64,000 bases of DNA from contig JAKOGH010000248.1 of NCBI GenBank assembly GCA_024811115.1, positions 1-64,000 of the forward strand. The letters are read 5' to 3'. Below, in pieces: positions 39,782 to 49,431 of the stretch (position 1 is its first letter; each line of letters begins with the position of its first letter). Origin of the DNA: Terana coerulea (lineage: Eukaryota > Basidiomycota > Agaricomycetes > Polyporales > Phanerochaetaceae). The position numbers and the translations under genes were made by a program. The notes below the pieces were generated by a model. That model had not been told where the DNA came from and ran no database searches. It was given only the letters and a program-made list of their open reading frames with translations.

Positions 39782-39835
39782 TCCTGCAGCATGACTTGCA
39801 CAATGCTCCAAATCCTCCGAGTCAGCAGCTCCTAC

Positions 39836-40192
39836 TAGTGATTGGCAAGGGTAAACCCTCTATGCTTAGAGGCTAACCCTTACCCTTACCCTTCAAAACC
39901 CTTACCCTCATGAAGGGTAAGGGTTGGGGTTACCCTTCAAACCCTTGCCAAAATGGGCAGAAAATGGTGCTTTGAGTGCTTTTTCATTCAATCATAATGT
40001 CAGCCTTCTATTTGAGTAGCTTGCATTGATATAGAAAGCACTCACAACACTTGTAGCTCTATCTAGCAACACATCTGCTATTTGAATGCAAACCCCTGCC
40101 AGACAAGGGTTAACCTTTCCCAACCCTTACCCTTACCCTTCATACCCTTACCCTTAACCCTCCGAGGGTTAGCAAACCCCTGCCTATCACTA
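39836..40192. mobile_element. hAT-like MITE, family C, with hexamer repeats
   Basis: 357-bp insertion with inverted ends TAGTGAT(T/A)GGCA(A/G)GGGT. The flanks GCTCCTAC (39828-39835) and GCTCCTCA (40193-40200) form an imperfect 8-bp duplication. Internally it is built from TTACCC/GGGTAA hexamers in both orientations. No coding capacity. Confidence 0.75.
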
Positions 40193-40347
40193 GCTCCTCA
40201 CGCAAGCAACTCGAGTCTGAGTATGGCTGTTCTGTCACCATGTCGGATGACACGCCAGTTGAAGTGTTTTTCTTGGGTTTCAGCAACACGAGCGAAGACG
40301 AACACCAACTTGTGAGCAGCGGTATCATGATGCAACCCAACTTTTGA

Positions 40348-40749
40348 AAGCACAGAGTGCAGCAGCTTCATGAATTATGAGGCCTTGAGGACCCGACCTT
40401 AACATACTTCATCCTGGCTTTGTGAGTTTCAGAGTTAGAATGCCTACATTACTCATCTGACTCCAATTTCATAGGTGTACACATTGCGTCAGAATCTTGA
40501 GCTCATTAGCACTTCGTGCATTCAATGGGCATTTTTATTTGTACTGCGCTCCTCGCTAGCATTTTGTACCTGTCTAGGACTGCTAGCTCTCGAGCTATAC
40601 ACTTAGATAGGAAACGCTCAATTGACAATGACATGTAATTGATGCGGCCGCGCTCTTGGCAGGTGTGTTCTGTGGTGCCCTCCTTCACCTATTACCAATA
40701 GAGTATGACACAGAAGTGTTCAAAGAAGATGTACTTGCCTTCCTCAGGC
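40348..40749. other. 3' flank of MYND copy C
   Basis: About 400 bp with no supported feature. Confidence 0.45.
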
Positions 40750-41110
40750 CCTGCAAGCTCAGGCAAGTATTGCTGCGCTGTACTGGCCCTCCTCAGCCAG
40801 CACTGACCGACCGCCTCAGACGACCCGCGCTGTCTGTCAGACACACCCGGTGAGCTTCGTGCTCTCGCAGCTGCAGCCCGCATGTTGGACATGTGAATGC
40901 CGATATACCGTTAAATTCACAAGTACCTGGGGCGCGTCGTCGCAGCACGAGGAGGTCACAACGGCGGTGACTCTTGCGTCATGTTAGGGCTGAACGGTAC
41001 CACTCGCCACGCAGAGATAGCTCCTCCGCAGCTCGGACGTGTAGCACGTTGTCCATGCGCTAGTATCGTAAAAGCACAATATATTTGCTACACAATCTAA
41101 ATACAGCAGG
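40750..41110 (+). repeat. Spacer repeat 1, copy 1
   Basis: Non-coding segment similar to 43660-44330, including a matching 80-bp end (GCTCCTC ... CACAAT(A/G)TATTTG). It flanks the F-box/LRR gene on its 3' side while the other copy lies on its 5' side. Confidence 0.55.
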
Positions 41111-41347
41111 TTCTCAGATCCTGTTATACTTTGAGTGTTGCGTCCAACACTTAGTGGAGTGTACAGGTAGGCCTATGTCCTCGCGTGTGCGTTGGTGTGC
41201 CATTGCATGGCCGCGAAGGAAAGAGGACATGGAAGGTGGGAGGAGCCGTGACACTAGACAAGGCGATGTGAGGATTTTGCCGCACCAGCTCCGCCAAATC
41301 GCCTCACGTCGAAACATGACTGTGACGTGTACCAAATTCTCCGAGAA

Positions 41348-42899
41348 TTAAGCTTGCAACGGGGTCGGCTCGCTCAAAATATCCCTGTGCCATGGCCTCA
41401 AGCGGCAGCTCTCCGTTCGGACGGTAAATTCTTCCAGAGACGCTACCGTCGACAGCGCGTGGCGCGCAAGATCTTCCCAGCGGACTGAGGCCAACTCTTG
41501 AATTACCCTCTTCGCCTCCCTATATATCATCGTCTCTCGCGGCATCTCCAGCAGTATCCGAGTGATACCACATGCGCGTATATCCGAGAGAAAGCGAAAC
41601 TGTGGAGGAATCCTGTCAGCGTATATTACGACAGACTTGTAGAAGGATACGCACAAATGACCTGATGGAAAGCTGTACCTTAGGGCACTCAAGGGCCTGT
41701 ATGCACAAGTGCAGATCCTTAAGACCCCGCGGTGCCTCTTGTAGGGCGGTCGGGATCATTGGCCACTGCAGGGTCCGATCGGTTAACGAAAGTCGCAGGC
41801 GCGCTGGGCGGCAGTCGCGTAGAACATCTAAGAGCATGTTGGGTTCCGTTGTGCCGGATGCGACAGTGGCGTCAAGCAGCTCAACCTGGCTCTGAACCCC
41901 GAGCCGCCATAGGCTAAAGATCGGCCCTGCGAGGGAGTGCAGAAAAGACCAGTGCATTCTCTGTTGCAAACGTATGTTGGCAGCGCGCTCTAATTCGAAC
42001 CTTTCGTTGAGGTCGTAGTTCAGATTGCCTGTGGGGTGGGAGAAAACGAGATCTCGCAAGTTGGGGAAAGCGGTACACATGACTGAGATGTCAACCTGCC
42101 GGCCTGACATCCACTGAAGATGGTGCACATTTGGGTATGTGAATCCAGGAGTGATACTAGGACCATCTTCAACAAGCGAGTGGCATGTGATCGATAGCTC
42201 CTGGAGGGACGGCGCAAATCGGATGAGAGTGGGTATAGGATCGAAGTCGAAAGACGACCATCTCGAGATCCGTACAGCTTCCAGCGGGGAGTTAATGACG
42301 TCAAGAAGAGTCGACAAGGGCTCCAGATATCGTTGCGTCCCGTCGGCAATCTTGAGGGATTTGAGCTTCGATAGGTACGCCAGCTGCTCTACAAATCGGC
42401 GGTGCAACCTGAGTTTCTTCCGAGAGAGACAAAACAAGGACAGTGCTTGAATGTTCGATGTGTGACGTAGGGTGTTTAGAAAATCAGAGAGCACGTCGTG
42501 GGCCGAGTCTCCGTACATGAGCGTGAGGCCAGTGATATGTGTGCATCGAATCGGATTGTTGATGAGATAGCGCCAAAGGGCAGCAGACGAGGCGTCCAGC
42601 GCTACGCGTGGAGATTTCAAGAGTAGGGGCAGTGCAAGATCGTGAAACGTGCGGCTCGTGCGCATCATGGACACCAAGTCCTTCTGAGCAAGATGCTCCA
42701 TTATCAACGCGAGGACGTCGTAGTTGAGCTCAGGTGCCGCCGGCAAGTCCGCATGAGCCTTTGCTCAAAACATCATTAAGCGCAAACATATAGCAAGAAC
42801 TCCTCTTACCGTATCCTTTCGGTCGACGGTGGTTTCACTTTTTCGCAGACGTGACAGCCGGCTGCTGATTTTCATCTTTAGCACGGCCGGCGGGATCAT
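41348..42899 (-). CDS. F-box-like protein with leucine-rich region
   Basis: Predicted 483 residues from three exons: 42899-42810, 42758-41662, 41612-41348 (1452 nt, introns 51 and 49 nt, GT-AG). The first exon encodes a short basic N-terminus (KMKISSRLSRLRKSE). The F-box-like helix set follows (LNYDVLALIMEHLAQKDLVS, MMRTSRTFHDLALPLLL), then irregular leucine-rich stretches (ITGLTLMYG, LSKLKSLKIAD, APSLQELSITCHSL, FPNLRDLVFSH) typical of agaricomycete F-box proteins that present substrates to an SCF ligase. The last exon ends ARHALSTVASLEEFTVR and RDILSEPTPLQA. A further GT-AG pair upstream (donor about 42963, acceptor at 42900) suggests a 5'-leader intron. The frame is intact, in contrast with its relic at 35049. 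Confidence 0.85.
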
Positions 42900-43659
42900 C
42901 CTAAGATGAATATTAACAGAGCTAAATAAAATACAAGTGAGGTTTCCGTACCAAACACACTCACCTGCACTGGGTCGCGCACGGAAGGTGAAGGCAAGTA
43001 GTAGGAGCTTGCTGGTGGGAAATCGACCTTTGTTTGTCCATGTTTGTACGGACCCTTCGTGGCGCAGTCTCGCCGAACTCGAACGCATATTCTTCTTGCC
43101 CTCACCTCCCATCATCTCCTCGTCCTAAGCACCTCCCGGAAATGCGGCCTTCCATTCTCTCCTCTGTCCCGGAATGCCTGCACGACCTGCATCCCTGCTG
43201 CCCATCTCCACGCTCAAGGTGGTAGACCACGTCGCAAAGGCACTCCGCCGCTCACCAAGACCATAAGCCCTGCGCTTTGCATTATGCGCAAAGGACGATA
43301 GACGACAGACGATTCCTTTGGCACGTATCATGTAAGTGTTGGTGCTCTGAGCGGTCAGTGCATACCATTGCGCTTCGTCCCGGGCCAAGCACGTCGGGGG
43401 AAAAGGATGGGTAGAGGTTGGGCATGCATATGGTGCGTCACTTCCCCTTTGTTTCGCGGGTATGTCACTGAAATCACCCCTCGAACAGTCTCTTTGCAGT
43501 CTTGTCCCGTAATATACCCCGCCGCCCATCACCGGTGCACCGATAGACTGCGACACAGAACTGGTCGATGAAGGCACGCTAACCCTCACACGCACGCCTC
43601 TGGCCTCAGCTTCCAAATGCTAGTACATGCGCTGCCATTGCCAATGCTGGACTACCCTC
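42900..43659. other. Upstream region of the F-box/LRR gene
   Basis: Probably includes a 5'-leader intron (donor about 42963, acceptor at 42900). The rest holds no supportable gene. Confidence 0.45.
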
Positions 43660-44330
43660 TTTGATCCTTCGCCGCCAGTAAACCACGCTCACAGCCAGCT
43701 TGGACCCTCCACCTCACACCAACCATGCTGCCTGCAAGACACCCGGCGAGCTACACACTCTCTCGCTGTAGCCCACATACCGGCACGCGGACGACGGCAC
43801 ACCGTCGAACTCACAAGCACCCAGAAGGCATCGTCACAGAGTGAGGAGACCACGCCCGCGGGTGACTCCTCACCCTCGTACCTGGTAAGCACCCACTGTG
43901 GGTCGCGACGGGCTCAGCAGGCGCCACCCAAACTCGGCTCCTGCAACCTTTTGGTGGAATACTGGTGTGACCGGGCCTGCCCAACGGGAATCGGGTTCTG
44001 GGGCCTGCAAGCACGCCTGCCGCGCTGCGCTTCCCGCGCGTTGTCCCACCAACGTTCTCGCCGCCGTTTGCCCTTGCGCCCCGTGTTTTTGTGGTGGCGG
44101 CTTCGCCCCAGTCCACCTTTCAAGTCCCCGTTCCGTCTCCAAAATCACCTTCGCTGTATTGTTTCTTCAGTGCGCACCACCATGTCCAGGCGTGCCGCAC
44201 CACTCTCTTGTCCAGATTTTAGAGCTCCTCTAGGACTTGGATATGTTGTACATAGCTCATGTACTGGTATTTATAAAACCACAATGTATTTGTTACATAG
44301 TCTGAACTTGAATACAGTGTGTTCACGTCC
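43660..44330 (+). repeat. Spacer repeat 1, copy 2
   Basis: Similar to 40750-41110 over both halves with a longer GC-rich middle (about 43880-44200). No supportable gene; ORFs occur on both strands in the GC-rich part. Confidence 0.5.
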
Positions 44331-44336
44331 CGCTTA

Positions 44337-44960
44337 GCGTACACAGTCAAAATACTCAGGTAGGCAAAGGAGCGGGCGTGCGCACTTGCAGCTCGTTTCT
44401 GTGATGAACGCGCGGTGGGCGCGTATTCAAAATGCGAGACGCGTCGCCGACGACCGAGGTCGATATCCGCCCAGGCGCACAAAAGTACGCTGCTTGCTTT
44501 CCGTTGCGGAGGCCCCCACACAGAGCGAGCGCTGTAATGTGGACGCAGGCGAGGAAAGGGGCTGAGAGGGCGGTGGTGACGCGGACGTTCGAGCTCGGCG
44601 CGGTTCAGGTGGCTTCTACTTACTTACAGCGTTGCCTAAGCAGATCTCGATTGGACGGATAGATAGCAAGACGTACGTTACTGTAAGGTGCTATACATCG
44701 CCGAAGGTGCATTTCTGCCCCTGTAATAAGTCGAAGGACAGCATCACTGGCGGGAGCGTCGAAGACGCAGGAAGCTGCTGAAGGCGCGCACGTCCCAGAA
44801 AGGGGTTCACACTCCGCCGGCTCTTGATTGGCCAACCGCCGCCAAAGCGCGTCGACGCGTCGAAGCGTCTTCTCACTTCCCATATGCCGCTCCAACCCGC
44901 CGACCAGCATGTTGTACGACACCCAATGGATCCAGTGCACACAGGGGGCACGAAGGGGAG
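44337..44960 (+). repeat. Spacer repeat 2, copy 1 (upstream of MYND copy D)
   Basis: Collinear with 48375-49025 in direct orientation, sharing stretches such as GGTTCACACTCCGCCGGCT and the ACGTACGT(T/C)AC segment. It lies directly upstream of the promoter of MYND copy D. No gene is supported. Confidence 0.7.
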
Positions 44961-45110
44961 CGGGATGGGACCGACGCGGTCTGGGCGGACGGCGGATACG
45001 TCGTCTACGCCGTTCACCTCCGAAGCTCCCGGGGGCCTGTCAAGCTCAAACCTACCGTTCGGCGCCCTGCAAACTCTCCTATCAGGTGTGGCGGCAGTCA
45101 AGCACGCATA

Positions 45111-45160
45111 ACGTCACTGTCACCTCTCTGATTGTTGGTGACTACTTATCGTGGTCACAC
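45111..45160 (+). promoter_or_regulatory. GTCAC promoter block of MYND copy D
   Basis: ACGTCACTGTCACCTCTCTG and, about 25 bp on, CGTGGTCACACTC, about 95-140 bp before the ATG at 45253. Homologous to the blocks of copies B, C and E. Confidence 0.5.
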
Positions 45161-45252
45161 TCTCCTTGCTCATCCCCCGACTTGCATTCAGCGGCGTCGG
45201 CCCTTCCACCGATCTCCTCTCGACTTACGGCAACTTTCCGTGGTTGCAGATC

Positions 45253-46998
45253 ATGGCCGCCGCGTTAACGGAGAACAGACCCGACATGAACACCTCGCGT
45301 CTCGCCTGGGAGAAGTCCTGGCAGCTGGACTTTGACCGTTTCTTTCACATGTGCACCCTACTGCCAGGCAACCTCTCCACTCTATTCACCAAGGAGACGG
45401 TAGCTACGAGGAACACAGACGACGCCGTCTTTGTGCTGGAGCAGGAAGCTCGCGTCGTCTGCAAACTGCAGCAAGATCTTGCCACGGACGCGGCCTCTTT
45501 CTTCGCCGTCGACGGATTTTAGCGGAACTGGAAGGCGCTCGCGCCGGCACGGCGAGAGGACGTGATCTTGGAGGGGATCGTGCGCACGATGCGCAGGCCA
45601 GAGATGGCGCCGCGGCGGGATTTCTGCCCAGATTCGACGTTGAAGCACTTAGCGGCCCGAAACGGCGACGAGTACCTGCGCATGCTGAAGTGCCTGCTGC
45701 CGTCCAGCCTACAGACCACCATCACGGAGCCTCTCCACGTGCCGCATCCGCTGGTGGATCGGCTGCTGACCGCCAGCCCGGCGCAACTCCGCGACCCTGG
45801 CTACCGGACGTTCTTTCGTTCGTTCAAGACCAGCCGCACGTACTTCTTGACCACAGTGCTGTACACCATCCTCCTTGCCTTCGTGTGTTTTCCTTCCTCT
45901 TGCTCTCGATGCGGAACGAACTAAATTTCCCTAGCATGGTGAAGAAGCCACCATGTCGCTGCCCGCCAAGCCGGGCAGATCCAAAGGCAATAAGCAGGAG
46001 ATACGACTGGAAATACCGCTCGATCCCGCCGCCAAACGCATGGCGAATGCGGCAGCAAAATCGGACAAAGAGTTTGCAAAGGGGCTTGAGCACGTGTGCC
46101 TTACCTGCCGCTGCTCACAGTCCGAACTTCCTCCCGGCCAAAAACTGCTGGGATGCAGCCACTGCGGCAGGATCAAACGGCGCGTGTTTTACTGTTCGCG
46201 GTGCGTCCTGTCTTGAAGCGCTGATAAACTGGCATATGTTGATGTCCTTCCCAGCGAGTGCCAAGTGAAAGACTGGAAAAGCGGCGTCCCGTGGCCCCAC
46301 AAGCTGATATGCGGCAAGCTGCTGGACGAAGACAAGTGGCAGGCCCTCCAGCGACAGGCAGAGCTGGAACACGCACCGCTACCTACGCCATGGCTCCCTG
46401 ATGCAGATCCCTCCTACGAGCGTTCACCCGCGCTCTTGTACCAGCTCTCCTCCGTCGGCGTGGAGAACGACTACGTCGTATGTTTACACGCTGGGACTGA
46501 CGTCTTGAAGGCCATCACTTACGCACGCTGTTACCAGCTCATAAACCCTGATCCCAAAGCTGATAATCGGGGCATTTGCCTCGTGCAGGAGCGAGGTGCG
46601 CCGAACGGCTACATTCTTTACACCACAGTTACCAACAGCTGTCAGATAAAATGGGCTTCCTCGTCTACCGGAACCGAGGCGAGACGCACTCAATCCACTG
46701 TACTCACCGTGACTAAGGCCTATTGCCCTCAGCGTTCCGCAACGGCGACAAGCACGCAGTGAACGCCATGCACGTCGTCCTTCGGCGTTGCGCGGACCAC
46801 GAGGGACTCTCTCGGCGGCATGTACGCGAACAGCTCGAGGCCGAGTACGGCTTGCCCGTCGCCGTACCCGCCAACGAGCCGGTCGGCGCGATCGTTTGCC
46901 TGCCCGGCGACGTGAGCGAAGACGAACTGAAACTTGTGCACGACATCGTCCGGATGCAGACCGCCGCTTGGGATGCGAAAGCGACAGCATCGTCGTGA
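45253..46998 (+). pseudogene. MYND zinc-finger paralog (copy D) with nonsense codon
   Basis: Full-length and GC-rich. Exon 1 (45253-45879) has NRPDMNTSRLAWEKSWQLD and EYLRMLKCLLPSSLQTTITE but is stopped by TAG at 45520-45522, where copies B and C have glutamate in the motif (D/N)DFE(R/K). After a 52-nt intron come a basic segment and the MYND finger CLTCRCSQSELP, CSHCGRIKRRVFYCSR, and across an intron at 46201-46254 ECQVKDWKSGVPWPHKLICG. Later exons encode WLPDADPSYERSPALLYQL, LSDKMGFLVYRNR and RHVREQLEAEYGLP, ending at 46998. The last intron would have to use a GC donor (46680), since the homologous site in B and E is GT, and the exon before it is one base out of register. Truncated product expected unless TAG is read through or is a sequence error. 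Confidence 0.8.
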
Positions 46999-48374
46999 GA
47001 CTCTGGCCGCCTGAAGCCCCGTTGACGCGGCTTGTACCGGCGTAGTGAGTCGTCGAACCACTTTACCTATCGCAGTTGTCTGATACCAAGCCTCTGAACG
47101 GAGATCTGTTCACTTGATATGAAAAGCTTGCTGACGCCTTGTATGCCCAATCTGCACTTGTATTTGTAGTCCGCTCTGCGCCCGTACTTCCTACCTACCT
47201 GACAGTGTTGGGACTTGAGTTGTACCGTGGCAAAAGAAGGCAAGATGTCTTAGTATGTGGAAACGTTGTAGCATTTGTTACCTAGTTAGATGACAACAAG
47301 GTCCTGCATGCCTACCATGGTTTAACTCCGGCTTGCTGGAACGCTTGCGTCCGCGCCGTACTTTTCGCACATCCTGCTCGCATATTATACTTTAACAACA
47401 CGAATATGACGCATACATACATCACGACGTGGTCCGTACATTCTCTGCGCATGAGAGCCATGTGCCGCATCTGTGAAGCCTATCCGAACGGTTGGTGCAC
47501 GCCCTCCCGTGCCATCGAAAAGCTTGAACACTACGCCAAACGCCAAAACGTCTGCGATGTGTACATGATTGGTACGTGCAGGCAGCTAGAAAACACCTCA
47601 CATCGGCCTGCGTCGCATGCTTCCCTGAACTTATAAGCTGCATGTGCAAAGTAAATCAGGACGGAGAACAACGTAGATGCCCGAGCACATACATGATACT
47701 TTGTACCGATTTTGTATAGAATTGTCCTACAGCAGCGCCGCTGTCTCGCCCCTCCGCAAGATAGCACACGCCGTAAGTCTCAACGCCTGCGGCCTTCTCG
47801 AGAGGTTTTCCTATTCTGTAGCTGTGCTCCATCGTAGGTCGGAACCGTCCGGGCGCGCACACGCGTCCAGGAAGGCCAGGTCTTGAGTAGAGCCCGCGGC
47901 AGAGCAAGACAAGTGCGGCGAGGCCTTGGGTGTGCACGAGCCTCCGCGCCCGTAGACAGAGTCACGCTCTCCGGTACTCGGCACCGTGCCGCTTATCGGC
48001 GCTGCCGTGCGGGACCAAAGTCGGAAAGGGCAGGGCCAAGACGTCGGCCGAGGACGAGGTCCCAGAGGCTGTGCCGACTTCGGGTGGCCATCTCTTGACG
48101 GGAGGAAACAACAGCAGCTACTCGCGGTACTCAGTGATGTCCTGGCAGTCCGACGCCTTCGAAATATCGCAGCGCAGTGTGTGCCGCTAGTAGCTCTGTC
48201 GAGTTTGTAAAACAACACTAGTCAGTAAGGCTGCATAAATCGTGCAGAAGAAAAACGCACCGAGTGTCGTCCCTTGCGCACTCGAAGACTCGGCGGAGGG
48301 CAGAAGCAATGCGCATACATACACCACATGTTGTACTTGACGGCAGGCTCTCTTTTTGCGCTGCTCTATGTGCG
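46999..48374. other. 3' flank of MYND copy D
   Basis: The first 100 bp resemble the 3' flank of copy E. ORFs on both strands at 47650-48220 look like GC-rich noise. Confidence 0.45.
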
Positions 48375-49025
48375 TAGCTCAACAGCCTGTCACATCACAA
48401 TGTCAGAATATCCGAGTAGGCAGAAGGAGCGAGCATCGAACGCACGACGCCTCCGTCACGGTGCTCGGACAGAAAATATCGGCGTACGCGCCCGTTTCAG
48501 TGTGCAGCAGAAGCGTGCCGGTAATAGGCACGCTGATGCCGCACGCTCGACGCGGGCGAATACGCAAAGTGCCGCGGGATGATCGAGGTCGACATCCGCG
48601 CAGGTGCACAAGGAGCACGCCACTACGCGTTAGGTCACGGCGGACCCATGCAGAGTGGTCGCTGTGACGCAGACGACAGCGAGAGGAGAAGGTGCGAGGT
48701 CCGCGGTGAACCGGTGACGTGTGAGCTCAGTTTGGTTCAGTCTGCTGCTTCTGTAGTGTTGCCTGAGTAGATTTCGATTGAATGAAGAGAGAGCCAGACG
48801 TACGTCACGGTGGTGCTATGCATCCCCGAAGGCGCATATATGCCCCTGCGACAAGTCAAAGGACGGCTGCACTGGCGGGAGCGTCCAACTTGTCCAAAAC
48901 GCAGGACTCATCTGACGCTCAAAGAGGGTTCACACTCCGCCGGCTTCTGATTGGTCGACCGTCACCAAAGCGCGCCGACGTGTCTTCTCCAACCCCTCCA
49001 TGCACTCCAGCCGCCGACCAGCGTG
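48375..49025 (+). repeat. Spacer repeat 2, copy 2
   Basis: Direct repeat of 44337-44960. Unlike copy 1 it is not followed by a MYND gene: similarity ends near 49025 where the MYND promoter should begin. Confidence 0.7.
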
Positions 49026-49431
49026 TATGGCACCACTACTACCGGGTATGGACTGCGAGGGGCGAACGGCAGGTGCGCCACTCCGCCATGTGTCCTTCAC
49101 GCGTTCACGCCCTAGGTTGCACTCGAGAAACATGCAGCCGTCAATATACAAGTTTGTTTACTCAACATACACACCACACCTGGATGTTGTATTTGCTCGC
49201 ATCACTGGGAGCGACGGGTCGCCCCTGCCTGCCACGCCGTCTGCTCTTCCACCCACCGTCCATACGGATGACCGCGAGACCTCCCCTGTGCGCGACAGCA
49301 TCGGCCGGGTGTGCGAGCAGACGGGGCGTGCTTCGAGTGCCGGTACGCTGCCGGTCGCCCGCTTCTGCCCATCGCTCACAAGGAGCGCATATAACCTCTT
49401 GAAAGCCCAGTTCAACGTTCAACTCCTCACT

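Larger units (their letters stand above)
35420..40347 (+). pseudogene. MYND zinc-finger paralog (copy C), opened by five insertions
   Basis: Collinear with copies B and D once insertions are ignored. The 5' part is 35420-35956 (RPDMETSTLAWEKSWERDL, stop at 35789-35791, EYLRMPKCLLPSDLQTAITE). It resumes at 36735 (FKIIQTYFLTTLLYN), then the finger start CTCITC (about 37020-37035), resumes at 37533 (GQKLMGCSKYGKIKQRVLYC), the second finger half (ECQVKHWKSGKLWPHKLIC, 37675-37725), resumes at 38381 (YKRSPALLHQL), then FRNSDQYAVSAMYTLLQ (to 38755), a short piece at 39790-39835, and the last part 40193-40347 (RKQLESEYGCSVTMSDD to the stop). One finger cysteine is now tyrosine (SKYGK), and several stops occur. 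The five interruptions are a hAT-like MITE, two solo LTRs and two further hAT-like elements. Confidence 0.9.

Noticed and set aside
39840..40190. Telomeric repeat tract
   Set aside because: The unit is TTACCC/GGGTAA in both orientations inside TIRs, not a one-direction TTAGGG array.
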